Assembly: GCA_907163375.1 (NCBI GenBank)
Contig: CAJQUW010002154.1
Location: 1-64,000 of the forward strand
Length of the DNA: 64,000 nt
From: Prostheceraeus crozeri
Lineage: Eukaryota > Platyhelminthes > Polycladida > Euryleptidae
Reading direction: 5' to 3'
Shown here piece after piece: positions 30,750 through 41,270 of the stretch. A program made the translations under genes and the position numbers. The notes under the pieces were generated by a model. It ran no database searches and was not told the DNA's origin. It worked only from the letters and a program-made list of their open reading frames with translations. The stretch's first letter is position 1. The number at the start of each line of letters is the position of its first letter.

Positions 30750-33700
30750 AGCTTTACACTGACAACACTGTCACTCTAAGGCTGAGCAAATTTTCCCTTG
30801 AGAGGCTCGTTCGCGACTATGAGTTAGAAAGCTCTGAACCTATACAAGATATTCATCCTTTCTTGATGAATAATATAGGTTTAATTCATCAAATGTTGAC
30901 GAGCTTAGATAGGTTTTTGCTCAAAGGCATGTTCTATCTCACTGCTCGTTTCAATAAGGTAGACAGTAGCACGGGAGAAGTAGAGTCCACTGTGACCATT
31001 AGGATAGCCTCCTGTGCTGCTGATCTCATAGGTGATGCAAACGAGTGGATAGAGAGACATGCGATCTATCTCGTCAGCAACTTAAATAAATTTAATGAAA
31101 GAGATAGCGGTTTGGTTTTTGATGGGTCTAGAGAAAGTAGACATTAAAATCAATCTTTTAGAAAATTTACAAGGGAGCGGTTGTTTCACTCTACCCAAGG
31201 CACTGGCTGACGAAAAGGCTGTCATCAATGTAGATTGTCAGTCCCAGTGTTTCAAGTATGCCGTCCTCTCCATTCTTCACTGCAATGATATAAGGGTGCA
31301 TCGTGAACGAATCACTCACTATCGTGAATGGGAGGATCAGCTTAAGTTTGACGGGTTAGATGTCAACACATTAGATTTTAAAGACATCACCCAATTTGAA
31401 AAATTAAATAAATTTTAGATTGTCATCCATCTCTGGGAAAAAGGTCTGAAGGGCGTTAGGTACAACAACCGCCAAAGTAACTTCGACCGGCTTGTCAATC
31501 TCCTCCTAGTGTATAGCGACAACCACCCATAATGGCATTATTGTGGCATTCCTAAAATTCAAAGTTGTATCGCCACCAACAAGGTTATGATAACAAACAT
31601 TATTACTGTGATCGCTGCACACGGCGTTCACATCTAAACAACTTTTTGAACAGCATTACGAGTGGTGCTCACGGGGTAAACTTCAAATTGAAGTCATGCC
31701 CAAAGATAAATTTTATAGGTATGAGGAAAACGGCAATGAGCTCAGTCCCATATGTACAATCTATGCGGACATTGAATGTTACATTGAACAAGAAGACCTA
31801 AGTCATGAGCCAGCAGCCATTGCCTGTTATGAAGTTTGGCATCCATATTATAGGAATCAAAATAAAATGCATGTGTGGCAAGGCGAGGAGTGCGTTGAAA
31901 ACTTCCTCAACTTTTTAGATAAGAAAGCCCGTTTTCATCAACGCTTTGAAACGGAGCTGACTAGGAAACCCATGTGCTTCATAGAAGCCGATAAACTCAA
32001 ATTTGATGAGACCACGGAATGTCCCCGCTGCTGTTCATCCTTTGATGAACAGCAACATAAGAAAGTGAGGGACCATTGCCATCTCAGTGGTAAATTTAGG
32101 TCTGCCTTATGCAGTAAATGTAACATGAAACTTAGGCTCAAAAGGCGAACGCTCCCCGTCATCTTTCACAACTTTAAATGTTATGATGCTCACATCATCA
32201 TTCGCCATGGATTCGGTAAAATGAAATCCTGGTCATCCAAAGTGATTGCACAAAGGAAAAATTTATGTGCATCACTGCCAAAGTACAAGTCGATAAGACG
32301 AAGGAGGGGAAGCCTGTCTTCTATGACATAAAGTTTCTAGATAGCTTTCAATTTATGTCTTCTTCCTTAGCCGCGTTGGCTAATAATTTCGAAACACTTC
32401 CCCTCACGCAACATTTAAAGAAAGACTATCCCAACATAAGTGAAAGTCTCATGCGACGGAAAAGGGTGTTACCTTATAGTTATTTTAGTTCAGTGGAGAC
32501 ATTGAAGGAGGCATCCCTTCCGTCCATCGATAAATTTAAAAATGATTTGACGGGTGAGGACTGTTCGCCGGATGACTATAGGCATGCAGAGCAAGCATGG
32601 TTAGAATTTAGGTGTTGCACTTTTGGTGACTACATGCTTGCCTACTTAAAATTAGACGTCTATCTGTTGGCTGACGTGTTTCAGACTTTTAGGAAATTCA
32701 CATTAGAACAGGACGCCTTAGACCCCGTCCATTTTCTTAGTCTACCGGGTCTGTCCTATCAGTCAGCCTTCAAGATGACGAAGGAGAGAATACATTTACT
32801 GCAAGATGAAGAAATGTGCATGTTATTTGAACGTGGTATTAGGGGTGGCTTAACATTTGTTAACAAACATGCTGTCAACAGCACCCAAGATATAGGATCG
32901 ACCACACATCTAATGTACATAGACCAAAATAACTTATATGGGAGTGCATTATCCAAGCCTTTGCCACAGTCTGACTTCCAATGGGTAGAGCCCCATGACA
33001 TTGAACACTTCTCCAATCCAGCACACATCATGGCACTGGGAGATGAGGCCGACATAGGTTATTTATTTGAAGTCGACCTCATCTATCCAGAATGTATTAA
33101 GAATAAGTTGATTTTTCTCTCGCACCTGAATCTGGCATAGTCAGTCCAGATATGTTCTCTCCCTTTATGGAAGAACGCAATAAGCAATATGAGGCGAAAA
33201 ATGACTTAAAATATAAAGCCACTAGGAAGTTGTTGCTCACCCAACTGAACAAGCAGGATTACATCGTGTACTATTCCATCCTCAAATTCTATCTAGGTAT
33301 GGAGATGCAACTTGAAAAAGTCGATCGCGCTATCCAGTTTAGGCAGAAACCCTATCTAAAACCGTATGTAGAATTTAATAGTAAGAAACGGGCTGAATCC
33401 AAGAATCCTTTCGAAAAGGACTTTTAAAAAATTTAAGAAAAGGAAATTTAAGAATAATGCCGTGTTTGGTAAAACCATGGAGGATTTAAGAAAGCGCATG
33501 GACTATCGTATCGTGACTGATCCAGAAACGAGCATCAAGTTGTGTCGCTCACCGCTGTTTTGTCACCATGATGTCATTTCCAATGACATCACTGGTTTTA
33601 AAATGTTAAAATCCAAAGTAGAACTTTGCAAGCCCATTTATGTCGATCAAGCTGTCTTGAATCACTCCAAGTTAGAAATGTACAAGTTGTTTTACCACAC

Positions 33701-34300
33701 CTTTAAGACTGGCCCATTGATCCAACATGTGGAATTAGTAGGAGGCGATACAGACAGCTTCTTCCTGGCTTTGACAACCACTAGCCAAGTCAAGCAGGAA
33801 GACATTTTAAAATATTTAGCACCCAAGTTTGATAGTTCCAACTATCCCACTGACCATCCGCTTTACTCTACCACAAATAAAGTGAAGCTTGACTGCTTCA
33901 AGGATGAGTGTGCCGGCAAACAGATAGATGAGATGATCTTGCTTCGTCTCAAGATGTACTCCATGAAACTGAAATCCTCAGAGCTTTCTATTAGACGGGA
34001 GGAATGCATCTCGAAGTCAATCGTTAGGAATATGACACATAGGGACTATCGAGATGCCTTCGATTCGCTTAAAATTAAAAAAGTAGAAATGACCATTTTA
34101 AAATCACAGTCGCATCAAGTCAGAACAACGACGTTTAGGAAACGAAGTCTCTCATCTTGGGAAGACAAGTGATGCTGGATGAGTCCTAACCACTCATTAC
34201 CGCACGGCCATCCAGACACTCATCTACCTCCACCCAAGAGACAGAAACTTTCTCCTCCTCCGTCCGCCGATGTATGATGATGAATGCTTCCTCTCTGTTG
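30750..34300 (+). pseudogene. Protein-primed-type DNA polymerase B (fossil)
   Basis: Order of recognisable parts: N-terminal domain (30.75-31.12 kb), VDCQSQCFKYAVLSIL segment (31.2 kb), exonuclease motif ExoI TIYADIECY (31.77 kb), a CxxC pair with VRDHCHLSGKFRSALC, ExoII region FHNFKCYDAHII (32.18 kb), ExoIII YLKLDVYLLADVF (32.66 kb), polymerase motif A YIDQNNLYGSAL (32.93 kb), motif B NAVFGKTMEDLRKR (33.46 kb) and motif C GGDTDSFFLAL (33.74 kb), then the KRSLSSWEDK tail. This is the pPolB of Polinton/adintovirus-type elements, which replicates linear DNA from a protein primer. The frame is broken about half a dozen times. Confidence 0.88.
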
Positions 34301-34900
34301 TGGTTGATGTTTTGCTTTTTCACTCCATGGCGTTTTCTATGGGGTGTTGTGAGTGAGTCTCTTGTAACATGCGTCTATATTCTGATCACTTCATATCATG
34401 ACTTGCACATCAACTGGTTTTCCTGACTTTGTTTTGTCCCTTTACAGTTTCCTTCAATGACTTTGTTTTCTCTGGTGATGTGAGCCATAAAAACTTTGTT
34501 TTCTGCTTTGTGTCTCCTACGTTAATGACACGACAAGAGTTGGACATCATAGCACGATGCAACCTTCGTAATTGAAAGCGTTCTATAGTTTTCTGAAGTT
34601 GACGTTTCATATCATAAAATGTAACACATTGACTTTTCCATGACACATAGAGGCATGCTGATAATTTCCACATGATCATGATTCAAACCTGAGTGAAGAA
34701 GGGTATGCCTAAGAAAGAAGGAGAGAGTCATGTTCATGTGTGGCATGGTGAGTGTAAATTTTTTTTTGATGAGGTGGCCGTTAGGCCTTGGTCTCATAAA
34801 GACCGATGGTGCGTTCTCAGTGTGCGTGGAGAGTGTTGCTGTGGTTGATCATCATCAACATGGACATCACTTTTGAAGGTCATGGAGACAAGATAGAGAT
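34301..34900. other. Convergent intergenic region, remnant 3' part of the minus-strand gene
   Basis: No clear gene. GFHSFEIKIQTIYMGP readable on the minus strand at about 34,930-34,980 resembles GFYSFHIEVPAIYVGP at 37,320-37,370, so the two minus-strand genes share a domain. Confidence 0.45.
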
Positions 34901-35485
34901 TCAACGTAAACAACCTTCCGTCCCTGCGCGGACCCATGTAGATGGTTTGAATTTTAATTTCGAAAGAGTGGAATCCTTTTCCGAAAATGGGAGAGGTTTG
35001 CAATTGAGTAAGTCGAATTCGCTGCCCTCCTTTTCATGGATGATGAGACAGTGTCTATCCATATGCACATACATGTATCGTCTTTCCATGATGGGAACTT
35101 GTGGACGCTTTTCATTGTGTCGAACAATTTCTTTGGGAATGGTAAGATTTTCTTTCAGAAATGTTTCAAGAGTATTGAATTGTAACCGTGTCCAATAGTC
35201 TAACGGTACACATACAGCGAGTCCGTACTGTGTTGAGATAACCTTTCGATAATCCATCCGATGACTTGGTGTTTTTATGGCAACGACTTTTCCGTGATGA
35301 GTTATCTTTTGATTGAAAGCATTTTTACCCGATGCTAAAGTAAGGGCGTTCAGTGTGCGAGAGCAGAGGAGTTGATGGCTTCGAGCAACTGCATGGTTGG
35401 CGCAAGGACGGAAATGATTGTCATGAGCTAAGTCGTTCGTTTTATAACCACACCTAGCTCCAATCACATGCGTTTCCCTCTTCAT
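34901..35485 (-). pseudogene. Unassigned gene of the PolB element
   Basis: A TATATAAAT box at 35,561-35,569 on the minus strand argues for the Met at 35,485 as start. The protein (GARCGYKTNDLAHDNHFRPC, later YGLAVCVPLDYWTRLQFNTLE and KENLTIPKEIVRHNEKRP) has no motif I can name. Its C-terminal region shares GF(H/Y)SF-x-I-x5-IY(M/V)GP with the gene at 37.3 kb. It is read convergently to PolB. Element genes here are treated as fossil; function unknown. Confidence 0.45.
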
Positions 35486-35560
35486 GCTTTCCCTGTCTTT
35501 GTTACGTGACAAAGTGTTATCACACGTGAACTTTTCACCGCGTGGGTGGAAGCCTTTCCT

Positions 35561-35569
35561 ATTTATATA
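35561..35569 (-). promoter_or_regulatory. TATA box
   Basis: TATATAAAT followed by AGG on the minus strand, about 75 bp upstream of the chosen start at 35,485. Confidence 0.5.
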
Positions 35570-35788
35570 CAAAGTCGTTCTAGTCCTCACAAAGACTTTA
35601 GTGACACGTCCCTTTTAGCGAACAAAGACCTATGAGTAACAAAGCAGAATGACTCATGTTACAACACGCCTGTTTTACCGCCCGTTTCATCTCCCACACC
35701 ATGCAGAATGACTCATTTACTCTAGTGCCCACCCACACTGACAAGGGTTAATAAAACGAATGATTCATTGAAATAGTTCTTATTTCAT

Positions 35789-36238
35789 CTACACATGTTG
35801 ACGATCAAACAAAGTCGTGGATGTACATGTAAATACACTCAGTTGAATCATGATATGTTTAACAGCGTATGCATTTTCTTCCATCGTCTCTTCCATTTTC
35901 GCCATAATTTTCTCCATATGTCGACCATAAAATTGATCACTAAGAGTAATCCATTCTGAGCAATAGAATCCAAAAAGAAGTGGTTTTTGCAAATCTTTCA
36001 ACTCAATATAAGCAACGAGTCTACCCTTCACATCTTGAGGTTGTAAAATCCCTATCAATCTTTTGAAGAGAGGAAGGTTTTCAGTTGCCACTACTTTTAT
36101 ATCATTCATCTTCACTCTAAATGTAAGTTTCCAATCTTGTAAAAATCCATCGAATCCTTGTTGATCAAGTGTCAAATGACACATGTGGTTACTTAAGGTA
36201 CGATGCGCCATCATAAACGTTGTGACTATAGATTTCAC
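35789..36238 (-). CDS. Stand-alone PolB N-terminal-domain paralogue, 2
   Basis: 149 residues. HLTLDQQGFDGFLQDWKLTF, VKGRLVAYIEL, LFGFYCSEWITLSDQFYGRH and MEKIMAKMEETMEENAYAVK follow the same order as the copies at 28.3 and 38.6 kb and the domain before PolB. The adjacent minus-strand genes and its own 5' gap suggest a separate transcription unit. Function unknown. Confidence 0.6.
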   Translation of the reverse strand: MKSIVTTFMMAHRTLSNHMCHLTLDQQGFDGFLQDWKLTFRVKMNDIKVVATENLPLFKRLIGILQPQDVKGRLVAYIELKDLQKPLLFGFYCSEWITLSDQFYGRHMEKIMAKMEETMEENAYAVKHIMIQLSVFTCTSTTLFDRQHV

Positions 36239-36408
36239 ATTGCTTCAATGACTTCCACTATGAATAAAACAGAAATAACAATCATGTTCCACTGTAAGTT
36301 TAGTCAACACCAGACAAAATTTACAAGTACAGAATACACTTCATAAAATGATCATCATTCATTCACAAGGAGTAAAAACATGTTTTACATAGACCAATGC
36401 TGTTGACA

Positions 36409-37300
36409 CTAATATAGATACAGTTCATAAACGTCATAGAGACTACAATGCCAGCGTGAAGAGAGTTTTGCAATGTAGATGGCTTTATTTCTAGTATTAC
36501 AATGGGATGGTGGTCTGTAAAGGTGATGTCTCTCACCGAAACATACAGCCATATCAAAAATCATTTCATCTCTAAACTTCGTTTGATCACGATGCATATG
36601 ATAGCCTTATCTTACACGATCTACCCAACATGGTAAGTATAAATTATCAATGTGCAACTGAAGTGTTGCTGCTTCTCGTTCAAAATCATTTCCTAATATT
36701 TTGGCAATATGAAAGCCTGACAGCCACCGTTTGAAATCACTTATCAAATACGTTTCATTTACAAATCCATTATGAATCAAAATAGAAGGATCAAGTCCAT
36801 GCACATGACGCCGTGACCATTCGTCTTTGTGTGGAGGACAGTAGGCAAATCTGTGATATACACTAACAACAGTTTGATCGCTTTCCCTCATTGGAATAGC
36901 ACTCAACTCCTGCATGGGTGTTCCCTCACTGTCTATGAAGATGACAACCTGCAATATCAAAAAGACTTAATTACAAGATAATACATTGAGCGGGAACTTT
37001 ACAAGGATGTCTGTCCTTTACATAACAAAAGATACATACAGCATGATTACAATGTTTTAATTGAATATAACGCACAAGACCGCGTTTTCCACATTCACTA
37101 CAAACTAACTGATTACAGTACTCAAGGTTTTTCTCTTTGGTGGTAACACCATCTTTCTTTGATGCAAGACGACGTTTAGGTTTGGTGACAGGTTCTCGAC
37201 ACTCTTTGACACAAGAATCAATGACTTTCTCAATGTAATCAAGACCTGTTAACTCAGGTTGATGATGAATTTGAGCAATGCGCAAATTGAGAGAAATCAA
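36409..37300 (-). pseudogene. RING-finger plus DEDDh-type exonuclease-like gene (fossil)
   Basis: Reading leftwards: a basic stretch (PVTKPKRRLASKKDG), a RING-like zinc domain CNQLVCSECGKRGLVRYIQL then KHCNHAVCIFCYVKDRHPC, then FIDSEGTPMQELSAI with the D-x-E of exonuclease motif I, a middle with HGLDPSILIHNGF, and finally RWHCSLYDVYELYLY whose H-x4-D fits motif III of DEDDh (DnaQ-like) 3'-5' exonucleases. A short GT/AG intron (GTATTA...TTGCAG) between the RING and exonuclease parts is plausible. It shows about one or two breaks. PolB has its own Exo motifs, so this is a second nuclease. Confidence 0.5.
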
Positions 37301-37312
37301 ATTACCGTCAGA

Positions 37313-37546
37313 TTAATGAGGTCCCACATAAATAGCAGGCACCTCAATATGAAAGGAATAAAAGCCTGCACCTAGCGTTGACAATTCTGTTTCAACTGAC
37401 TGTTGAACTGTCACTCCTGAAGTGACTTTACAATACTTGCTCTGTAAAATGAAGCAGCGAGTGCCGCGATACGAAGGTTTATAATAAGTTTTCTTTTCAG
37501 GCCACAACTGTAATAGTTCAGTGGGAATAAGAACCTTTTGCCTCAC
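37313..37546 (-). pseudogene. Unassigned gene piece with GFYSFHIEVPAIYVGP
   Basis: 77 residues ending in a segment shared with the 34.9-35.5 kb gene. Immediately upstream of the RING-exonuclease gene on the same strand and possibly part of the same gene. No family recognised. Confidence 0.4.
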
Positions 37547-38633
37547 AACGTCTTCTAAAATGTCAAGCTGCTGACGCAGTCAGTTATCAATTGGTATACT
37601 CAGGTTTTGACCGCAACGATTTACTTGCGTATCCACTTCTGGCAAGTATACCGCCGGCGTTTGAAGATAGAGTTGAACACCGTTGTAGTCACTTTTTGTT
37701 TGTAGGTGGGATAGCCGTGAATTACCTTTTAAATTTTCGGATTCCACACCTCGAGATGATGAGGATTGAGTGATGCAGCAGTAGGAGTAAGATTCATGGC
37801 CATGGCAGTCTGTAATGAAAGAATGCCACTAAGTACATTCATGATCATCAGAGAAAAGAAAATCCTTAGCTCAGCAGTGACATATGAGGAGGCCCTTAAG
37901 AGGACCTTTTGCTGCGTTCACATGATTTAAAGCTTATCACCAAAGTCTAAGTCTTCGTCATCGTCCAGTAAATTAAATGTCTTGGGCTTAGGACCCGAAT
38001 TAAGTTTCAATTCCTTAAAGGACTTGAAGGTAAAGCGTCTAGGTGGTGAAGGCGGTGGTGGTGATGGTTAAACAAAATAGGCTTGTACAATCATCGGCCA
38101 CACACTCTCCTGCGCCTCTCTTCTAAAATGTTGGTAAGGTTTAGGCCAGACAGTCATGACACTCACTTGTAAATTTGGAAACAGGATTGAATCAGACAAA
38201 ATTGAGACGAAGAATGGCTTGAGCAAGTCACACACGCTATTCAAGTCAAGAGAATGAAATGAAGAGAAAATGGGGAGATGATTGCTTTTATAGGCTCCTG
38301 CGAATCCACACTTGACACTATGAGAGCCAATCAGAGAACTCCGTTTCTCCCCTGACTTCGTTGCGGCAGGGAAAAGGAGGCACGCGGACGACTGACTCAT
38401 TATTGCTTTTCCCAAATCTTGTAGTCAAATCTAGTTTAGCAAATTGAGCTGAATATGAATATGTTTTATGCGACATAAGTGCAAGCTGGATCCATGCTCA
38501 TGAAATGAATCTAGTCGAGATGCAATTTTCGCCATGTGTCGCTGATAGAAATCTTTAGGATTATGCACGTCTTATTATTAGGTCTATTATTATTAGGATT
38601 ATTATTATTATTAGGGTATTATTATTAGGATTA
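37547..38633. promoter_or_regulatory. Non-coding stretch with minus-strand TATA box
   Basis: CTATAAAAGC on the minus strand at 38,284-38,292 resembles a core promoter for the leftward genes. A (GAT)-like ATTATTATTAGG simple repeat lies at 38,570-38,637. No supported coding frame. Confidence 0.4.
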
Positions 38634-38972
38634 TTAGGTCTCTGCAGAAAAGGATGCAAAATGAAACACTGCATGTTCGCCCGCATGGTCATCAGTCACG
38701 TTATCAATTTCGATCTCTGCAACTAATCGTCCTTTCGCATCTTTATTCATCAAACTGTCCATGAGCTGTTGGAAAACGAAGTGACCTTTAGCGATAGCAA
38801 ATTCGAAGTCTGCCTTTTCATGATGAAATGAGATGATGTAGTTCCTAATCAAACCTGGAAGACTTTGTCGATGAAAACGCAGTGAACAAAATTCATTCGT
38901 AAACTCTACTGCATCTGTCATCTTTCTTCCTATAACATCTGAGATATAGCATGAATGACACAGTTCTAACAA
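38634..38972 (-). CDS. Stand-alone PolB N-terminal-domain paralogue, 3
   Basis: 112 residues. SLRFHRQSLPGLIRNYIISF, a helical middle, DAKGRLVAEIEI and HAVFHFASFSAET match the first two thirds of the copies at 28.3 and 35.8 kb; the C-terminal helix is missing. Located next to the right terminal repeat. Confidence 0.55.
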   Translation of the reverse strand: MLELCHSCYISDVIGRKMTDAVEFTNEFCSLRFHRQSLPGLIRNYIISFHHEKADFEFAIAKGHFVFQQLMDSLMNKDAKGRLVAEIEIDNVTDDHAGEHAVFHFASFSAET

Positions 38973-39199
38973 GATTTTGCAGTCGTTTATAATGAAACAC
39001 TGTCTAATGTTGAACGTTTGTCTCGTATTTTCATGAGAAGAGATTGTTTGCTATCGAAGATGTATGTGCTTGCGTATTTATGTCACTCCCACGACCCTCA
39101 AAACCCATCTATTCAGGTGTAGAATGTCACGCTGATTCCAAATCTGGTCTCAGTTTTCTCATACGATGCTGCGTTAAAAAATTAGAGACATTTTCATAA

Positions 39200-39710
39200 A
39201 ATTCTAAATCTGTCGTTTTTGGAGATTCCTAAAATATTAAAGTCACTCTCCTCTCTAAACCAAGGAAAACCTACACAAACGATGCCTTCCACTGCATTTG
39301 GCTCACTCTTAGCTTTCAAACGAGCTATCGCACGACTTTCTACAATCACTTCCACCCAAGTTGGAAGTCTGACAGAAGGGGGGGAGTTAGCACTTTTTCT
39401 TCCGATTGAGCTGGAAACAACCTTCCTAACCCAAAATTTCACGTAGAATCCGAATCTGACCTCCATTTATCCATCCAGACACTCCTTCATGCCGAAACAG
39501 GGCCTTTCTCATCCCAAAACATCCAACACCTGCCCTTTCCTCACCGGAGACGTGAACAACCAACACCACACAACCTCACAGGAGGGGGGAACGATTTCTT
39601 CCTCTCAGTCTGATCCCTTCCAGCACATCCTTGGCCACTTCCCTCCAGAGGGGGGTTGAGTCAGCATGATGACTCATCACTGCACTGCACTGTCCTTCCT
39701 TTTGCAATGG
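39200..39710. repeat. Right terminal inverted repeat of the PolB element
   Basis: Reverse complement of 24,236-24,750, ending GACTCATCACTGCACTGCAC and CCTTTTGCAATGG. A second GTTTTGCAATGGATAT lies 45 bp outside, within a short ATGCGTATTA repeat. Confidence 0.92.
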
Positions 39711-40390
39711 AATTATAATGCGTATTATGCGTATTAGTTTTGCAATGGATATATGATGCGTATTATCATAAAATACCATCACGCACCGCGTTTCTTGCCT
39801 TGCAGCACGATATATTATTTTTCAGGCATATTCTGCTCTTCGATATTATGAGCACATGCAATTCACATCATTAATCGATTTCTGAGTCTTAAAATCCTTA
39901 CATAGTCTGTATTCATAAAATCTTGTTATCACGGTGAGATTTTTTGTCGAACATTTGTGAAAACATGAGTTTTGATACGATACTACTTTCGTAAGTTAGA
40001 TAAGGTGGACACAATAATGTGCTAAAAAATTTAATCAAATAGTTCAATGAATTTTATTCAATGCTGTGTTAGCCTCATGACAAAATATAACTTTAAGTTG
40101 AAATCGGAAAGTTAAAATCATAGGAAGATTTATTAAATAAGCAAGCATTTGAATATCATGTTTCCAAAGTAAAGTATTTGTACTTTTGGCACAATTTCTC
40201 CCCGAAATTATCCAAGTTTTTCAGTTAACTGTAATGTGTGATTGAAAAGCATTGATAAATAAATGTAGACTGAGATTTCTTTTCTTCACATATTTGTAAA
40301 ACAAATCATACAACCCACGGGCTCTACTTTAACAGTGCGCCAAGTCACTTAGAACCATACATTATGCAGGAGTTATCAAATAAAATTTCG
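39711..40390. other. No gene seen
   Basis: ATGCGTATTAT repeats next to the element end, then plain AT-rich sequence. Confidence 0.45.
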
Positions 40391-41270
40391 CAGTCAATAT
40401 AATTAAGTTGAACACAACATTTTTCTAGTTTTCAATAAACTGATTTTGTTTCATTGTTGGAGAACTTAAATGCAATTCTTACAAACCATTTAATCATAGC
40501 AAAGCGAGCGCTTCGGATGTCCACAGCATCCATCTTCAGGGCAAACTAATGAAATCATATTGCACGCTAACTTGATTCTAAATTCAAATCCTAGTAACAA
40601 TAATTATACGAAAATCTATGAATGAGCTTGATAGCTAGATACAATATATAAATCTAACTTAATATACTAAGAGATACTAAATAACAAAAAACAAGAAAAT
40701 ATCTTTCTACATCACTACTAGACGCCGTGTAAGTCCTTGGTCTTTCTTATTGAGGACCGGCTCATTCTTCTTTATTAGCATTGCCTCGGCTATCTCCAGA
40801 TCTTTCTTTCATATCTTGCCAGGACGATGGTGTTCTCTCTGATGATGTTGCAGTCTTTCACTATTTTATATTCTTGTTTGAGATGTTCACTGATGGATCC
40901 GTTGTTCACATGTACTGGTGTCAAATACATTTGATATACAACAAATGATCTGACAGTTAGATGAAAACAGCAATCCGTTGTTCACATGTAGTGGTGTCAA
41001 ATACATTTGATATACAACAAATGATCTGATACATAGATGCAAACAGCATGTATGTATTGTACGTACTAGGATTTGAATTTAGAATCAAGTTAGCGTGCAA
41101 TATGATTTCATTAGTTTGCCCTGAAGATGGATGCTGTGGACATCCGAAGCGCTCGCTTTGCTATGATTAAATGGTTTGCAAGAATTGCATTTAAGTTCTC
41201 CAACAATGAAACAAAATCAGTTTATTGAAAACTAGAAAAATCTTGTGTTCAACCTAATTATATTGACTGA
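40391..41270 (-). mobile_element. Truncated Penelope-like element with 205-bp inverted arms
   Basis: Arms 40,391-40,594 and 41,064-41,270 are close inverted copies. Between them the minus strand (40,740-40,910) encodes NNGSISEHLKQEYKIVKDCN and RENTIVLARYERK, then I-x-EAMLIKKNEPVLN, the region just after the PLE GIY-YIG core; the reverse transcriptase is missing. Each arm contains CTGAAGATGGATGCTGTGGA followed by CATCCGAAGCGCTCGC, a hammerhead-like motif with a strong stem II. Inside, a ~70-bp segment is tandemly duplicated (about 40,900-41,035). Confidence 0.75.
41114..41165 (+). ncRNA. Hammerhead-like motif in PLE arm (inverted copy at 40,495-40,546)
   Basis: CTGAAGA, then stem II GGATG-CTGTGGA-CATCC, then GAAGCGCTC. 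Compared with the cleaner copy at 49.8 kb one A after GAA is lacking and stem I pairs poorly, so this is probably a decayed or variant ribozyme. Confidence 0.45.

Larger units (their letters stand above)
24236..39710. mobile_element. 15.5-kb PolB-encoding element with ~510-bp terminal inverted repeats
   Basis: A Polinton-sized element defined by long inverted ends. Parts: coiled-coil gene (+), three stand-alone PolB N-terminal-domain paralogues (-), a spliced zinc-finger plus PolB gene (+), an unassigned gene (-) and a RING/DEDDh-exonuclease-like gene (-). I see no capsid, packaging ATPase, protease or integrase. The length, inverted ends and protein-primed-type PolB fit the Polinton/adintovirus class; the missing virion genes mean it is a derivative or a distinct PolB-based element. 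Flanking target duplication is not obvious. It is broken, with about ten interruptions overall, so it is of moderate age. A tRNA-SINE is inserted at 26.5 kb. Confidence 0.8.

Noticed and set aside
35486-35590. Longer start for the 34.9-kb gene
   Set aside because: The upstream codons overlap a TATATAAAT box, so the Met at 35,485 is more plausible.
24236-39710. LTR retrotransposon
   Set aside because: The ends are inverted, not direct, and no gag, protease or retroviral reverse transcriptase motifs occur; the polymerase is a family-B DNA polymerase.
24236-39710. Exact 6-bp target duplication for the PolB element
   Set aside because: Sequences outside CCATTGC and GCAATGG (GTAATC and AATTAT) do not match, so no duplication is claimed.
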